DNA from: Sycon ciliatum | Lineage: Eukaryota; Porifera; Calcarea; Leucosolenida; Sycettidae | NCBI RefSeq assembly: GCF_964019385.1 | Contig: NC_088654.1 | Location: 24,562,453-24,626,452, forward strand | Direction: 5' to 3' | Length of the DNA: 64,000 nucleotides | Shown here: piece after piece, positions 23,191 through 37,461 of the stretch | Layout: every line of letters starts with the position of its first letter | How positions within the stretch are numbered: the stretch's first letter is position 1 | Notes under the pieces: model-generated | Database searches by the model: none | Told to the model about the DNA's origin: nothing | Seen by the model: the letters and a program-made list of their open reading frames with translations, nothing else | Position numbers and translations under genes: made by a program

Positions 23191-26100
23191 CTGAAACAGC
23201 GCAAGGAGCAGAGGAAAAGAGCAGATATTGTTAGAGTAAGATTGTAAATGTTGGAAGTGACTGCTCCATACGCAAGGTAAGCATGCAGTGGAGTCCCTGC
23301 CCTCCCCCTCTCCTGCACAAATGGAAATTTCCCATCTTTCATATGTCCAGTACAATGGCATGGTCCCCATACACCACGGATAATTTCTAAAATAATACAT
23401 AATATATTGCTCGGGTGTCGAGCAATATTTTTAAACATTGCTCGGCTGTCGCATTCAAGATGGCACGGGTGGGTGTCCAAAATGGGTTGATCCATTTTAG
23501 TAGCTGCCGCTTTCAGGTCCCACCGTATATTAGTGTATGTTTTGAAAGATAAGTCACATTATCTGCTGCCTGCCTTGAACTGCATTCTGATGATTTTAGA
23601 AAGGAAAAAGCTATATGGATATGCAGGGGCAATGTCGGAAGGTATTTAGTGTGGTACGGTCAGTCACTTGAGGTTCAGTTTCCTCGTGGGGGGAGGGATG
23701 GCTGAGCGGAAAATTTTGGAAATTTAGAGTCCAGATCAGCGTATTTTATTGATTCACGGGGTAAATTTTTAAAGTCAATTTCGCCGCCGATTTTTCGTGG
23801 ACTGCACTGCAGCCAAGTACACATCGTCATAACTCTCTCGCATCTTCTTCTAAAATTCATAGGCTTTGTTCGGTGAGTTCCGCTTCAAATTTTCATTTTC
23901 AATGATGACCCATCATCAGGATGAAAGCTAAAACGTCAAAAGCATGGCCATCATAATGCAGTTGACAGCATGCCGAAGACAATGGAATCGAGTATAGCCC
24001 CCGTCTCATGATGATTGATTTTCAGCATGAAACTCGTGAGTAGAGACATTTAGTCACATTTTGTTCCACTGGATTTTCATTTGTACTACATGTAAGCTCT
24101 GCACGCCGTGTATTTAACACTGTTACCGGTAGTCAAGCCCAAGGTTTTTCTGTGAATCAAACGTTATAAGATGCATCCTATTACACATAGTTCAGTGCCT
24201 CGAGAAAAGAAAGAAACAAAGCAGATAAGCCGCTACAGTAGCAAGTAGCGACGTAGTCTTTTAGTGGTATCTATTTATTTTTCACAATCATCACTTTTTC
24301 AATTTCTCTAATAACGATTGTAAATTTAACTTGGATAGTTGCTTCACAACTAGTTTCCATGTGATTTCTTCTAATCAAATAAAGATTCAAAATTTTGAAG
24401 GACGCTTCACGCAGCTTCATTACACTTGAAATAGTTTGCATTCAACCTGCCTACACTCAACCTGCCTACACTCAACCTGCCTACACTCAACCTGCCCACA
24501 CTCAACCTGCCTACACTCAACCTGCCTACACTCAACCTGCCTACACTCAACCTGCCTACACTCAACCTGCCTACACTCAACCTGCCTACACTCAACCTGC
24601 CTACACTCAACCTGCCTACACTCAACCTGCCTACACTCAACCTGCCTACACTCAACCTGCCTACACTCAACCTGCCTACACTCAACCTGCCTACACTCAA
24701 CCTGCCTACACTCAACCTGCCTACACTCAACCTGCCTACACTCAACCTGCCTACACTCAACCTGCCTACACTCAACCTGCCTACACTCAAACCTGCCTAC
24801 ACTCAACCTGCCTACACTCAACCTGCCTACACTCAACCTGCCTACACTCAACCTGCCTACACTCAACCTGCCTACACTCAACCTGCCTACACTCAACCTG
24901 CCTACACTCAACCTGCCTACACTCAACCTGCCTACACTCAACCTGCCTACACTCAACCTGCCTACACTCAACCTGCCTACACTCAACCTGCCTACACTCA
25001 ACCTGCCTACACTCAACCTGCCTACACTCAACCTGCCTACACTCAACCTGCCTACACTCAACCTGCCTACACTCAACCTGCCTACACTCAACCTGCCTAC
25101 ACTCAACCTGCCTACACTCAACCTGCCTACACTCAACCTGCCTACACTCAACCTGCCTACACTCAACCTGCCTACACTCAACCTGCCTACACTCAACCTG
25201 CCTACACTCAACCTGCCTACACTCAACCTGCCTACACTCAACCTGCCTACACTCAACCTGCCTACACTCAACCTGCCTACACTCAACCTGCCTACACTCA
25301 ACCTGCCTACACTCAACCTGCCTACACTCAACCTGCCTACACTCAACCTGCCTACACTCAACCTGCCTACACTCAACCTGCCTACACTCAACCTGCCTAC
25401 ACTCAACCTGCCTACACTCAACCTGCCTACACTCAACCTGCCTACACTCAACCTGCCTACACTCAACCTGCCTACACTCAACCTGCCTACACTCAACCTG
25501 CCTACACTCAACCTGCCTACACTCAACCTGCCTACACTCAACCTGCCTACACTCAACCTGCCTACACTCAACCTGCCTACACTCAACCTGCCTACACTCA
25601 ACCTGCCCACACCCAAGAGAGCACTGCATGTCACACAAATCCATTAGAGGTATCGTTTCAACTTTTCGGTCTTCATGACCACAATGACCATCATCAGGAA
25701 TGAAGTGGACATGGAAAAAAACAGCAGTATAAAAGAAGGAAGCAAAGCGCGGAACCTAGTGACAGCGCGCGTAGAGAAGTGCAAAGCATGTCGTGGCGAG
25801 TGCATTGCTACATGTACATGACAGCACAAGCACAAACGATTAAATAAAGATTGTGCCAAGTATTGTAGTATCAATAATATTTCAACAAAATGCACTTTAA
25901 TTCTCTGTTGCCATCTTCCATAGGTCCGTCAAATAGTAGTAATAGGTTTTTCATTTGACCCGCGAGACCACACGACTTTCGTGGAGTGTGGCTGGTGAAC
26001 TGTTCGTGCTGTTGTCTGCAAGCGTCGTGTGGTCTCGTCGGGTCAAATGGAAAACCTATTACTAAAATCCACTTTGACAATATGGTAGATTGTACTCTTT

Positions 26101-26580
26101 TAACAAACACTGGCGCTTTCCTACACAAGGACACTGTACTCACTTTGAGGCTGCAGGTACGTAGTGGTCATGTTGCTGAAGTCAAGGGTATTCGGACTCG
26201 TCAAGACGTTGCCACTGAAATCCACCCTTGCAATCACGTCAAATGCGTAGTGCTTTCCAGCGGGGAGGTTTCCAATGCGCCCTGTTAACTCTTCGCCTCC
26301 TACATCCTACAGGAGTATGCGATTTCAAAAAGAGAAGGAAAGTGAAGCAAGAGTTAGTCCATGTATTCATCGAATGTCGGATCACAAAGTTTGATCATTT
26401 TGACCATCATTGCAAAATTCAATCACTCGCCAAAAGTTTGCTCCATTGTTTTCAGCCATATTCCTGACCAGGGTTGGCATAAACTCCGTGGTAAAATATA
26501 GTAAAGGTTGAAACCCGCCTACATGCCAACACACACACACATACACACACACACACACACACACATACACAAACAAACAC

Positions 26581-26652
<72 letters not shown>

Positions 26653-29600
26653 ATTTTCATTAGCCCCCGTCCCTCACACAAACAAGTCAACAAAGCGGCA
26701 TCTTTGGATCGAGGGGTGCTGGTTTCGAAACAACTGGTTTGAAGCTCAAAGTAGAGCTGCTGTTAGCTCAAAGTAGAGCTGCTGTTAGTTCAAAGTAACG
26801 TCAGAGCTGCTATTAGCTCAAGGTAGAGCTGCGGTTAGCTCAAAGTAGAGCTGCTGTTAGCTCAAAGTAGAGCTGCTTTTAGCTCAAAGTAGAGCTGCGG
26901 TTAGCTCAAAGTAGAGCTGCGGTTAACTCAAAGTAGAGCTGCTGTTAGCTCAAAGTAGAGCTGCTGTTAGCTCAAAGTAGAGCTGCTGTTAGCTCAAAGT
27001 AGAGCTGCTGTTAGCTCAAAGTAGAGCTGCTGTTAGCTCAAAGTAGAGCTGCTGTTAGCTCAAAGTAGAGCTGCTTTTAGCTCAAAGTAGAGCTGCTGTT
27101 AGCTCAAAGTAGGGCTGCTGTTAACTCAAAGTAGAGCTGCTGTTAGCTCAAAGTAGAGCTGCTGTTAGCTCAAAGTAGAGCTGCAATGCTAAATGGATGT
27201 AATATAGCTCAAGACAGAGCTGCAGCAAATAGCTAGATGACACCAGTTGTGAGAGTGGACCCGATCAGTGGGTACGATAATCATAATGATTGTGTGAATA
27301 AGTTGGATAGGGAGGGATGGTGGGAAAAGCAACACTGCGGAAGCACGATCTGCTGTCTGGAGGAACACAACAGGGCAAGCAGGATTTGTTTTCTTTTCAG
27401 TAAAACAAGCTGGGTGCCATTTGTGATTACGCAGCAAAGCAAAGTGCATGGCGTCAGTCTTGAAGGCAGCACAGAGTAATGCAGCGCGGTGTATGCGCTA
27501 GTTCGGATTGTTGCTAATGAGTACTACCACAGCTAGTACCCCATTATACAACACGGCACACTCAATCTCGTTCACATCTACAGATGCAAACAATATGTTA
27601 GTCCTTACCTGACTGATATTCAGCAGGGTAGCATTCAACTCAACACTGCGATGACGACGATGCTGCTGCTGTTGCTCTTCCACATAATCTTCCTCATAGA
27701 ACGCAAACATTCTGTAGCTGCTTGGATTGCCTCCTGTTAAGCTGCGTTTCCAAGTCAGCTCGGCTGTGCTGTGATCAATGAATCTGGTTTCGATCTGCCT
27801 TGGCTGGCCAGGATCTACAAGAAGAGAACAGAGCCATATTGGACTGTGTTGTGGATATGTGAAGAAGAGGTTGGTGCGATTTCGGTGATACTCGGGGAAA
27901 TGTGTGTTTCTCCCTAAGCGGGAGCTCGCGCTTTTCCTACCGACTTGAATTCTCACTGTTGTGGATAGGATTAGCGGAAACAGCCATAAGTTAACGAGTC
28001 CAAAGCACTCCTGATTACTAGTATAGAGTAGAGCATGTTCTCCCCACCCTTCACTTGGCACTCATAGAAGCTTCCCAAAAGGATTGTCCGCAGCGTATGC
28101 GTCCGATTTCGTAGATAGTCAAAAAAGTTTAGCTATGAAATTAAAAGAAAGGACCAAAGCGTTACATGTTATCTGTAGTTTGTGTCCAACACTAACACTA
28201 ACACTAACACTAAAAATAACATTAACACTAACACTAACACTAACACTAACAGGTATAAGTAAGATGTTGTGTAGTCAGAAGGTGTAACAGCTAGCACAAT
28301 GCTGACTGATGTGATACAGACATTCAACCACCTGATGATAAGCTATGAGTGTGGTTTTGAGAGAGTTAATGTAGCAGCGACTGTGCTGTGCTGATGAGTC
28401 CACTAAAGACGAAGCAGTTCTGTACGCAGATTGAGTGTAACAGCGACTTACACAGTGCAGCTCCTGGTGAGAAGACTGGCTCACTTGCCGGACCCGGACC
28501 AATTCTGGTGCTTGCAACTAGAACAAACGCACAGGGTGTCCGTTCTACTATTGCATGAATCAATGCATTGCTCTCCTTCCCAGAGACGGTTGCTGTTTTG
28601 TAACCTGTCAGATCGCTCATGGAAGTATTCAGCTGCGCCTCCTCTGTTGAGTTAAGTTCACTGTAGAAAATCGTATAGTCAGTAATGATTCCCCTGCTCT
28701 CTGTCAGCGGCGTCCAGGAGACAATGGCAGTCACACTGGTAGTGTTTGTCTCGAACTCAACGCTGACGTTTGTAACAGCATCGGGAGCTGCAAAATTAGA
28801 CAAAACAATATGAACCGCACATAAAACAATAATATTATGTTATTATCAATGTGGTGTCAGACGTTGTGTATTCCTCCACATGAATCTTCCATAATAATTA
28901 TATATTTTTGTCTCAAGGACATTGAAAATGATTTCAAACACCCTTCTGTCTTGTCGCCCTGGCTTGGGTAAATTGTTGGAAATGGACCATTGCCACACCC
29001 ATATGGTTTTGTGTAGAAATACGGAGTCAATGTCTGTCCCTACATAGAAGCACGTATTATCCAAAGGTGTGGGAGTTCTTAAAAAAGCGTATTTCGCACG
29101 TCAACAGTCCTCCAGGTACCGGTGTGTAGCATGCATGACATGCCACAGGTATTGCGAATAGGCGGTACTGTTCAGGGCTGACCATATTCGTTTCTAAATT
29201 TAATTAACAAATATTGCGGCGCAATCCAGTGCAGTGCTGTCTCAAGACTATTGGTAGGGGTGAAACGCATTCAATGGGGTCATGCAGTATCACTGTGCGT
29301 AAAATGCATCAAGTCCGTGCTTGGTATTTGACGGCCGAAGTCGCAACTTCTAAGTGCTTGGTATGCAGCTGTAATGGCATACATGCATTGTGGGTCCTAA
29401 TTCGTCCTAGTTCGCATTATGGTAAAAGGCGCCTGCCTCCTCAACACTGTACTCTTTTGGAACTACAGTGCGTCTCAAGGAAATGGACCGTGCGAGTTGA
29501 TGACCTTTTGGGCGTTCAGTCCAGTGACAGAAGTGTGAACACTGGGCTGTGTACTGGTGCAAATTAGACTCCAACAAATCGGATTTTGTTGAACTGTACT

Positions 29601-32600
29601 GTTTTAAAAATAGTTTAGTAAGACAGTTTTCATTGAGACAAGAAAATTTAATGAAATAAATCCAAAAGAAAGGCCAGTTTTGCATTAAATACACACAATT
29701 AGGGGCAGAGCTGAAATTAAGTCCTGAAAGAGCGAGAGAGAGTTTGCGAGAGAGTACCATTGCAATTTTCTTAGTTTGAAATATAGAATAGTTTTGCCGC
29801 TTACTGAATTCATCTGTTCGTTGTAACACTGGATTGCTGAACGGTCCAGGTGCAGCCTGGTTAACAGCCCGCACAGACATACCGTACACTGTGTTGATGT
29901 TAAGGTTGGGTATGATGCGCGTTGTGACACTAGGAGCCACGTTGTAAACTCGTGTGTTGTTTTCTGGGCCAGAAATCCTGACATCATAGCGTACTAAGAC
30001 ACCGTTGAGTTCGTGGTCTTGAAGCGCTTTCCAGGTCAGTCGTAGAGCAGTGCTATTCACATACGTGGAGCTGATCACTGTAGGTCCAATGCTTGGGGCT
30101 GCAGGTTACACGGGAATATGAGAAGTATGAAGTAAGGAATTCTGGTGGCCACACCCATTCTCGTAGCGCTGCACACCCGAAAAAGCTCCGTTTTTCTGTT
30201 GATATGAATTTGAATAGATGTGAACATTGGGAATAGGGAAGTGGGCAGCCAGAAAAGCACCAACCTCACCAAGACTCAAACTTGGTCCCAGGCTTAAGTC
30301 CTGGTGGGGTTTGGATTTTTCAGTTTTCAGGCGGTTCACTTCCCTGACTGTTCACATGGAATTTGAAGTTCTCCCTGTCTTTTACATTTCTTACACTGTT
30401 GCAGTTAGACAAATCCTTTAATTAAGATTATCTTCTCAGGTAAACTATTCAAAGCTATTATAGATGAGAGAGATCCTGCCAATTCCCGGAACAATGTGAG
30501 CCGAGCCATTCCCCACTCCGTTATCCCCATGTAGGACCAGCTGCCTGCCTCTATCATTCCCCACCCATTTCACCCAAAGAACATCCAAAAGTTCAAGACA
30601 GCAGCTTATCACCATCTCCTCAGAACGAACTGGCACTGGGCCACTCATAGCATACGCGAGTAAGAGGGTACAGTGTCCTACCCTGCTTGGACATAATCTC
30701 TCCTCACAGACAGTCTCCTCTTGAATATAAAGTCTAACAGCGTACTCAACTCATTCTTTTGCTCACTGTACAATCTTTTCATTTTCTTTCTTCTGTTTTC
30801 TTTTTCAACTTAATCCTCCCTACCCGATTTCCCTTTGGTGCGTCCATGGAGCTATGAAGCCGAGACCTCTGGTCGGCTGAGCTTAATGGGCCCCGCCACC
30901 ACACTCCATTATTCACCCCAGTGTCTGGAGATATGTGGCATTTGTGGAGAAAAAATATAGACTCCGCACGGTATCACAGTAGATAAGGGTCGGCCTTGCA
31001 CAATATGTGTTTCGTGTGGGATGCAGAAATGAACTGCTAAAGGAATAGCATTACAGGCAAGTCATCTGCCGGCCTCTATGTCAGTTTACAAGAACCCAAG
31101 GTCCATATCCATGTATGTTCTTACCGGCTTGCTTCGTCCTGAATGACGTAGCATTAGACAAGCGACCTTGACCAACCGTAGTTTCAGCAGCAATGACGAC
31201 CTCATAGGTCGTGTATGGTTTCAACCGTCCAATGTCTCCACTGAGAGCAGGGGCAACGAAAGCCAGTCTCACAGATCCACGGATAGGCGAGATAGCAGTG
31301 ATACTCACTTGGTAGGATCTGATTACTCCATTCCGTTCCAGTAGGGGAATGGCATTCCACCGGAACTTAGCATAGGTGTCCGTGATGTCCGTGACAGTGA
31401 GTCCTGCAGGAGCCTGACTTGGCACTAGAAAGGAAACATACAAGCCTGATAAGAACAAGTCAGAAAGCATGTACGGTGCCAGGAGCAATTTGACACCTTC
31501 GGTGAAAGATCTGTTTGGCTTTGCCAGGTTAATGCTTGGCTATATTGAAGAGAATCTGATCCTTTATTGTATGACCCTGTAGACCTGCTGTGCATGTAGC
31601 ACTGGACCATACGAGACGGCCATGTTGATTCCAATTACACTCCTACCCTACGTGCCGTATCTACATGTGTCGGTCATATGATATCGGCCATGTTGGTTCC
31701 ACTTTACACCTGCCATGATCACGTTCTACACATCTTTTGCCACACAGCAGAGATGTACTCACGCACTTTAAGCAGCACACAGACCACAATGCAACGTGCT
31801 TACCTGCCTGTAGAGTTTTATGATCTTTGACGGTCGCAGTGCCAGCTTCTCCTCTACCATTCAGCACCCAGCCGCTCACTGTGTAGAGAACAAACTCTTG
31901 GAGGTTGTAAATCTCAATTGTACCAGTATCTGTGCAATTCAGTACAGTCGGTGGCAACTGAGAAGGCGGTATCACCTGATTGTCCCCAGTTGCCTTGGCA
32001 GCAGCCTTGACACAGTATCGCGTAACATTCCAGTCTGGCGAATTGGACACGATGTCCGCCTTCACACTGGTTGGCGTTGAGGTCAGTGTGATTGTCGGCG
32101 CATCAGGTACTAGACCGCATTGCGAGACATCCACATCCACATACATGTACACATACATATACAAACTCGGATCATCTATTCGTGCTATGATCCAAGCTTG
32201 CAGCCTAGATCAATCATATCTTCTGAAAATTGTAGTCAAGTTGCTGTCTGATGATCGGTTAAAACCGTGAAACTCAGAGTTACAGCAGAAACGCTGCTTG
32301 GTTCCTCTCAAGTGTGTGCACCTACACATAAATGTAAACCAAAGGGATTTCTTTCCAGCAGTTTCACCTATTTTTAAGAGGTACGTTTCACTGCAAGAAT
32401 TCCTCCTACACCTCCTTCCCGTTACCCCTAACCAAAATACCTCAAAACTGTTATCTTGGCTTGCACATGTGTTACGATCTAGTATGTTGCGACATCGGCG
32501 GTCATGGATTTGCATAATTCTGCCGGGAAAATCAGTTGATATACTCACCAGCTTCAATTGTTTTATCACCTGCTCCACGTTTCGGTGGTCTTTCTTCACA

Positions 32601-35600
32601 TTGATATCCAATAGCTGACACGCTGATCGTATAGTATTTGTTAGGTTGAAGGCCATCCAATCTGAGCGAGAGCTGATCACTTCCAACGCGTTGTTCCTGG
32701 CTGTTGTACTGGACTAGATATTGTGTGATTGGACCGTTGCGACCAAATAAGGGTACTTCATCCCATACTACAGTGAGTGATGTTCTGTTGACATCCGTGA
32801 TGTTCACAGATGCGGGTGGCTCCGATGGGGCTGGTTGAGGCAAGAAATATTTATATAAAGCATGATGCAAACAAGGCATACAAGGGCTAGTAAGTTGCTA
32901 TGAATATTAACAGCTGAAATTGGCTGTCAAAACTTAGCTTCTCAGTTATGTTCAGTTTGTCACTTTAGGGAGTACAGCTTTCCATTACATGTTATTGTTG
33001 TTGTGCTTTTATGTATAGTTGTTCAACCAAACAGGCAATGGTGCCTTCTCACAAGGAGACGACTTAGAAGAGGAGAGGGGCAGAAAGAGAATGGGGAGGG
33101 GAGAAAAAAACAGGCATGGAAGGGAGATAGAATGGAGAGGATAATGTAGTATAGATTAAGAAGCAGGAGGAAGATCCAGATCTTTGGCACAGTACAAAAA
33201 GCGGTTTAGGCAACTGGGAGAATAAGCAGGTCTTGCGAGCGCAATGCATCACGCAATCGTTTCTTCTCTCCAATGGATCGAAGTTCGGCCGAGAGACTGT
33301 TCCACAATACGCTTCCCACAAGCTGGATTGACAAGCCACTGGAAAATTGCTGACTCCTTTACGTTTCACAAACACCTTAGGATTGCGAACTGGGACCCAC
33401 CTTTTCCATTTCTTCACTCCTATCTGCATTGCGCAAAGAGCCCCAAAGCATCACTTGAGGGCTCAAAATGTAAATATTTCGACTTATAGCAATAAGGTGG
33501 AGGAATGGTTGTGAAAGCAATCCCTACGAAATGACATTAAATACATGCGGTGCCCTTGCAACGCTCCCTAAACTGGAATGTTCTGGTAAAGAGCCATTCC
33601 ATTCTCTTACTCACCGAGGGGGGGGGGGGGGGGATGATCTGTATAACAGACTCCCTCGATTTAGGCTAAGGCCGATATAAAATCCAGAAGTACAAATAAA
33701 AAATACAGTGCCTTGCATATTACAATGCATCAAGTTTTCTAATTAGGCACCGGCGGATTATGCTGGCATAATTATTGGCATAATTTGGCATCCTTTAGGA
33801 GGTAGGAACATAACTACATGATTGTACCACAATTCTAGTATGTAAGCTACACAATTGTGTACAATGCACCTGATCAGTGCTGGTGGACTGCATGGTAAAG
33901 GTTTCGGAGTAATCCTTTCCCGCTGGCCAAAGATGCTCGCCACTTTTTCGCAACTTTCCGTTGTTTGGAAGAAATCGCAACTTTCTTCATTTTTCACAAA
34001 CTACTTCGCAACTATTCCGCAAAGGTGTGCAGAGAAGCGCGCTGGAGGAGACCATCGACTGTGCAAGCTATGGTTATTCCTCTAATAATTAAAAAAAATG
34101 GGGTATACAATGTAGTTGATGTTCGGTCATGGTGCAAAGAGAGATGGAGCTACCGGAGACATGAGCTAATTATTCGCAGGGTGAGGGTGACATCGGTTGG
34201 ACGAGTATGACGATTACGAAGACAGTTGAACATGATAATTTTCAAAGGTAACTCAAAATAAATTGGCAATGAAAAAATCTGTTTACGAAAGAAATCAACT
34301 AATGAATAGAAGAAGTCATTTTTTCTCCTTTCCATGTTGATCTCTAGCATGCATGGTCATCTTGGTATGGGGATATTCATGTATTTTGTTGTACTAATGG
34401 CCACCTGCAGGTACGAAAAGGCACAATTTTCCGAACTTTGAGGCTCCATAAGTACAACAAAGTGAATATGTATCCCCGGCAATTCTAATCCCTCCCCTCA
34501 AACACACACACACACGCATGCAGGCACACACACATGCACGAACACTAGTGAGTCATGCTTTTTTAATGTTTACTTTGCTTGCGCGAATTTTCTCTTCCCG
34601 CACTCTACCCTGTCTCCATGTTGCACTTAACGCCCGGCCAGTGTGAAAACACTGGTTCATATTTCATAAGGTATTTAACGTTCAACTCACCTGCAGGTTG
34701 AGTTGTGAGGTTGAACGGTGTTGAATGTGAGCTGTTATCCATAGCAGTGTTGACAGCAAACACGATTAGAGTGTACGTGGAGTCCTCATCCAGGTTGTCG
34801 AGTACGATGGATGTGACGTTGCTGCAGGTTATTGTAGGTGCTGTTGGCAAGTGAGTACCGGATACTGTCGTACGGTTCCACATGCAGCAGTATTGGTCAA
34901 TTGTAAAATGGCCACTGAGTGTCTCAAATATTACAATTATTGTTGTTGCAGTTGATAGGTGATATCTGATGCTTGGAGGTGGTGGCACTGTGAAGAAAAG
35001 AATTGCGGACATGGTCATCTTCTCCAGTGCTCTGGAGGGTTGTGTATGATTCAACTTTGTAAACAGCCGGCTCCCCCCTCCTTATCCATCCCAGCCCCAA
35101 CCGAGCACCGCTCTGAATACTTTGAAGTACATGCAGGGGTATACCTATTTTTTACTACTTATACTCAAAGTATGCACCGTCCAATCAGTGGATTTCAAGA
35201 TGTATGACATTATATCTCTCTCTCCCTCTCTCTCGCTCAATCTCGCTCTGTCTGTCTGTCTCTGCCTCTGTCTCTCCCTCTCTCTCCCTCTATCTCCCTC
35301 CCTCTCCCCCCCCTCTCTCTCTCTCTCTCTCTCCCTCTCTATCTCTCCCTCTCTCTCTTCATACTCTGCATCTGACTGGCATACGCGAGAGTGGCAATTC
35401 CGCCACACTTGCATGCGGGGATGCCGATATGTTCTTCTTCAACTTCACACCAATTTGGGGATTGACTCCTGATGAGTGGCACAAGAAAACGTTTGAATCC
35501 TCTCGGAACTATTGCCTTGTGACTGCGCATGAATACATTCATACTGATGTCCTTTCATTTTCTCATTGCAATGCCTGCACCTATTAGATATCAGAGAATT

Positions 35601-37396
35601 TAGCAAGACGTTATGCATAATTACCCGAGTATAGCCCCAGTCTGCTGATGATTGCGTTTCCATGAAACTCGTGAGTAGAGACATTTTAAAATCACTGTTT
35701 GTTCCGCCGGATTCTCATTTGTACACATAGTTATAACGGTACTATTCAACCTTACCATCCTGAATTGTGGAGACTTGCAAGTTACTTTTGTAGCTGCTGA
35801 GGCCTCCCGTTGACTCGGCCGTCACTGATACGGTATATGTTGTGCCAAATGTTAACCCGCCGACTGAGATGTGGGTGTTATTTGTCTTGGTTGAAGTAAC
35901 GATACAGCCCTTCGGAAGAAAGAGATCGATGTGATACGCAACCAGTCCGCCCTTCAGCTTGTATGGGTCCACAGCAGTCCAGCTGAGGTTTATAGATATT
36001 GCTGTTGGGGTCAACATTGTGACGTTGCCTGGTGCAGCGATTGGAGCTGCGCATGGGAGGTGAACACAATCAAATTGCATATCAGTTTAGCGCGTATTGG
36101 CTTATGACTTACTTTCTTCTGTTTGGACCACCGCAACCAGGACCAAGGGATGCTATTTCCAGTGAAATGATCCTGAACACGGCGACCACCTGGTATCAGA
36201 GGCAACATTTTGAAGGTCCCTTGAGCGGTCGTCTTAGACAGGTTACACTGTACAAGTATTTACCTTGTTGTTGGTTGACAGCATGTAGCAAGGTGGAGGA
36301 CCACCGTGTTCGGAAACAGCTACCCAGCAACATGTTTCAACAAAACAAGGTTTATCTAACACCAAGAATTTACCTGTAGCATTGGTCCTGATCGTCACTG
36401 CAGCCGTGGACTGTGAGCGTATGTTGCTTGTTTTGACGTATGCGAACACTGAGTAGACAGTGTACGGGCTGAGGCCAGGTATAGTCATGATTGAACTATT
36501 GCCACAGTGTACGCCTATATTGCTGGAGTTCACGCAGAATTCCGTTGTTATTGGCTCGTAGGCAGTAAAAATCGCAGTAATTGATGTTGATGAGCTAGAA
36601 TATGCCACTTTCGGTGTCAGGGCTGCAGACAGAAGTGGTCAGGCCAAAAGCGAAATGGGACACACCCAGACACAACAAGTCAACACTGTTCGCAGACTCT
36701 TTCAAGTTTGTATTAGACTCTGAATTGGAGACTTTTTGTTGTAATGTATATGTTGGACTCAGTAGAGCGTCCAGCCCCTATATGATGTCCAACCCCTATA
36801 TAGAGTCCATTGGTCCAAAATCCACAGTACAGAGTCCAAAATTGGAATCAACTGTGAGCTCAAAGTTTAGATGGACATCACTCCCTGTATAGAGTCCAGC
36901 CAAATGGCTTCACCCCTATGTAGAGTCCATTGGTCCAAAATCAACTGTACGGAGTCCAAATTTTGAAATCAACTATAAAGATTAAAGAGTCTTTATGTGG
37001 ACAACACTCCCTGTATAAAGTCCAGCCAATTAGGCATCCCCTATCGAGTTCGAAATTAGACATAGGATCTGCTGTAAGCAGTGAATATCAACCAGAAAAC
37101 GGCCTCTCCCTTATCCTTTACATCATTAACTTCTCAAGATAAAAAATATGTATTGAGGCGCCACTGCAGCCACTTCACTACATGAAAAACCCTACAAACA
37201 CCATCCTCAAATCAAGTGGTCTCTACGCAGACGCTGCAAATTACAATATCTCAATCATGCAGTGTTGCCAAATTATTGTGCACGCACACACACACATGTA
37301 CACACCCACACAACGCCAAGAAAATACCTAGAAAAAAACAAGATTCGAAAGAGAATAATGGAGAGCCCAGGATCAATTATTTGTTTTCAAACTATT

Positions 37397-37461
<65 letters not shown>

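Noticed and set aside
23905-23945. Further hammerhead candidate (minus strand cctgatgatgggtc)
   Set aside because: The core start is present but no stem I or stem III pairing and no U-H cleavage position could be placed. The same applies to 25645-25715 and 52571-52636.
24441-25614. CRISPR-like array
   Set aside because: Direct head-to-tail repeats without spacers in eukaryotic intron DNA; a minisatellite.
24395-25678. Long open frames (over 400 codons) on both strands
   Set aside because: They are translations of a 15-bp satellite; unit length divisible by 3 keeps all frames open.
28189-28251. Interstitial telomere repeat
   Set aside because: The unit is TAACAC, not TTAGGG, and the array is short and interrupted.
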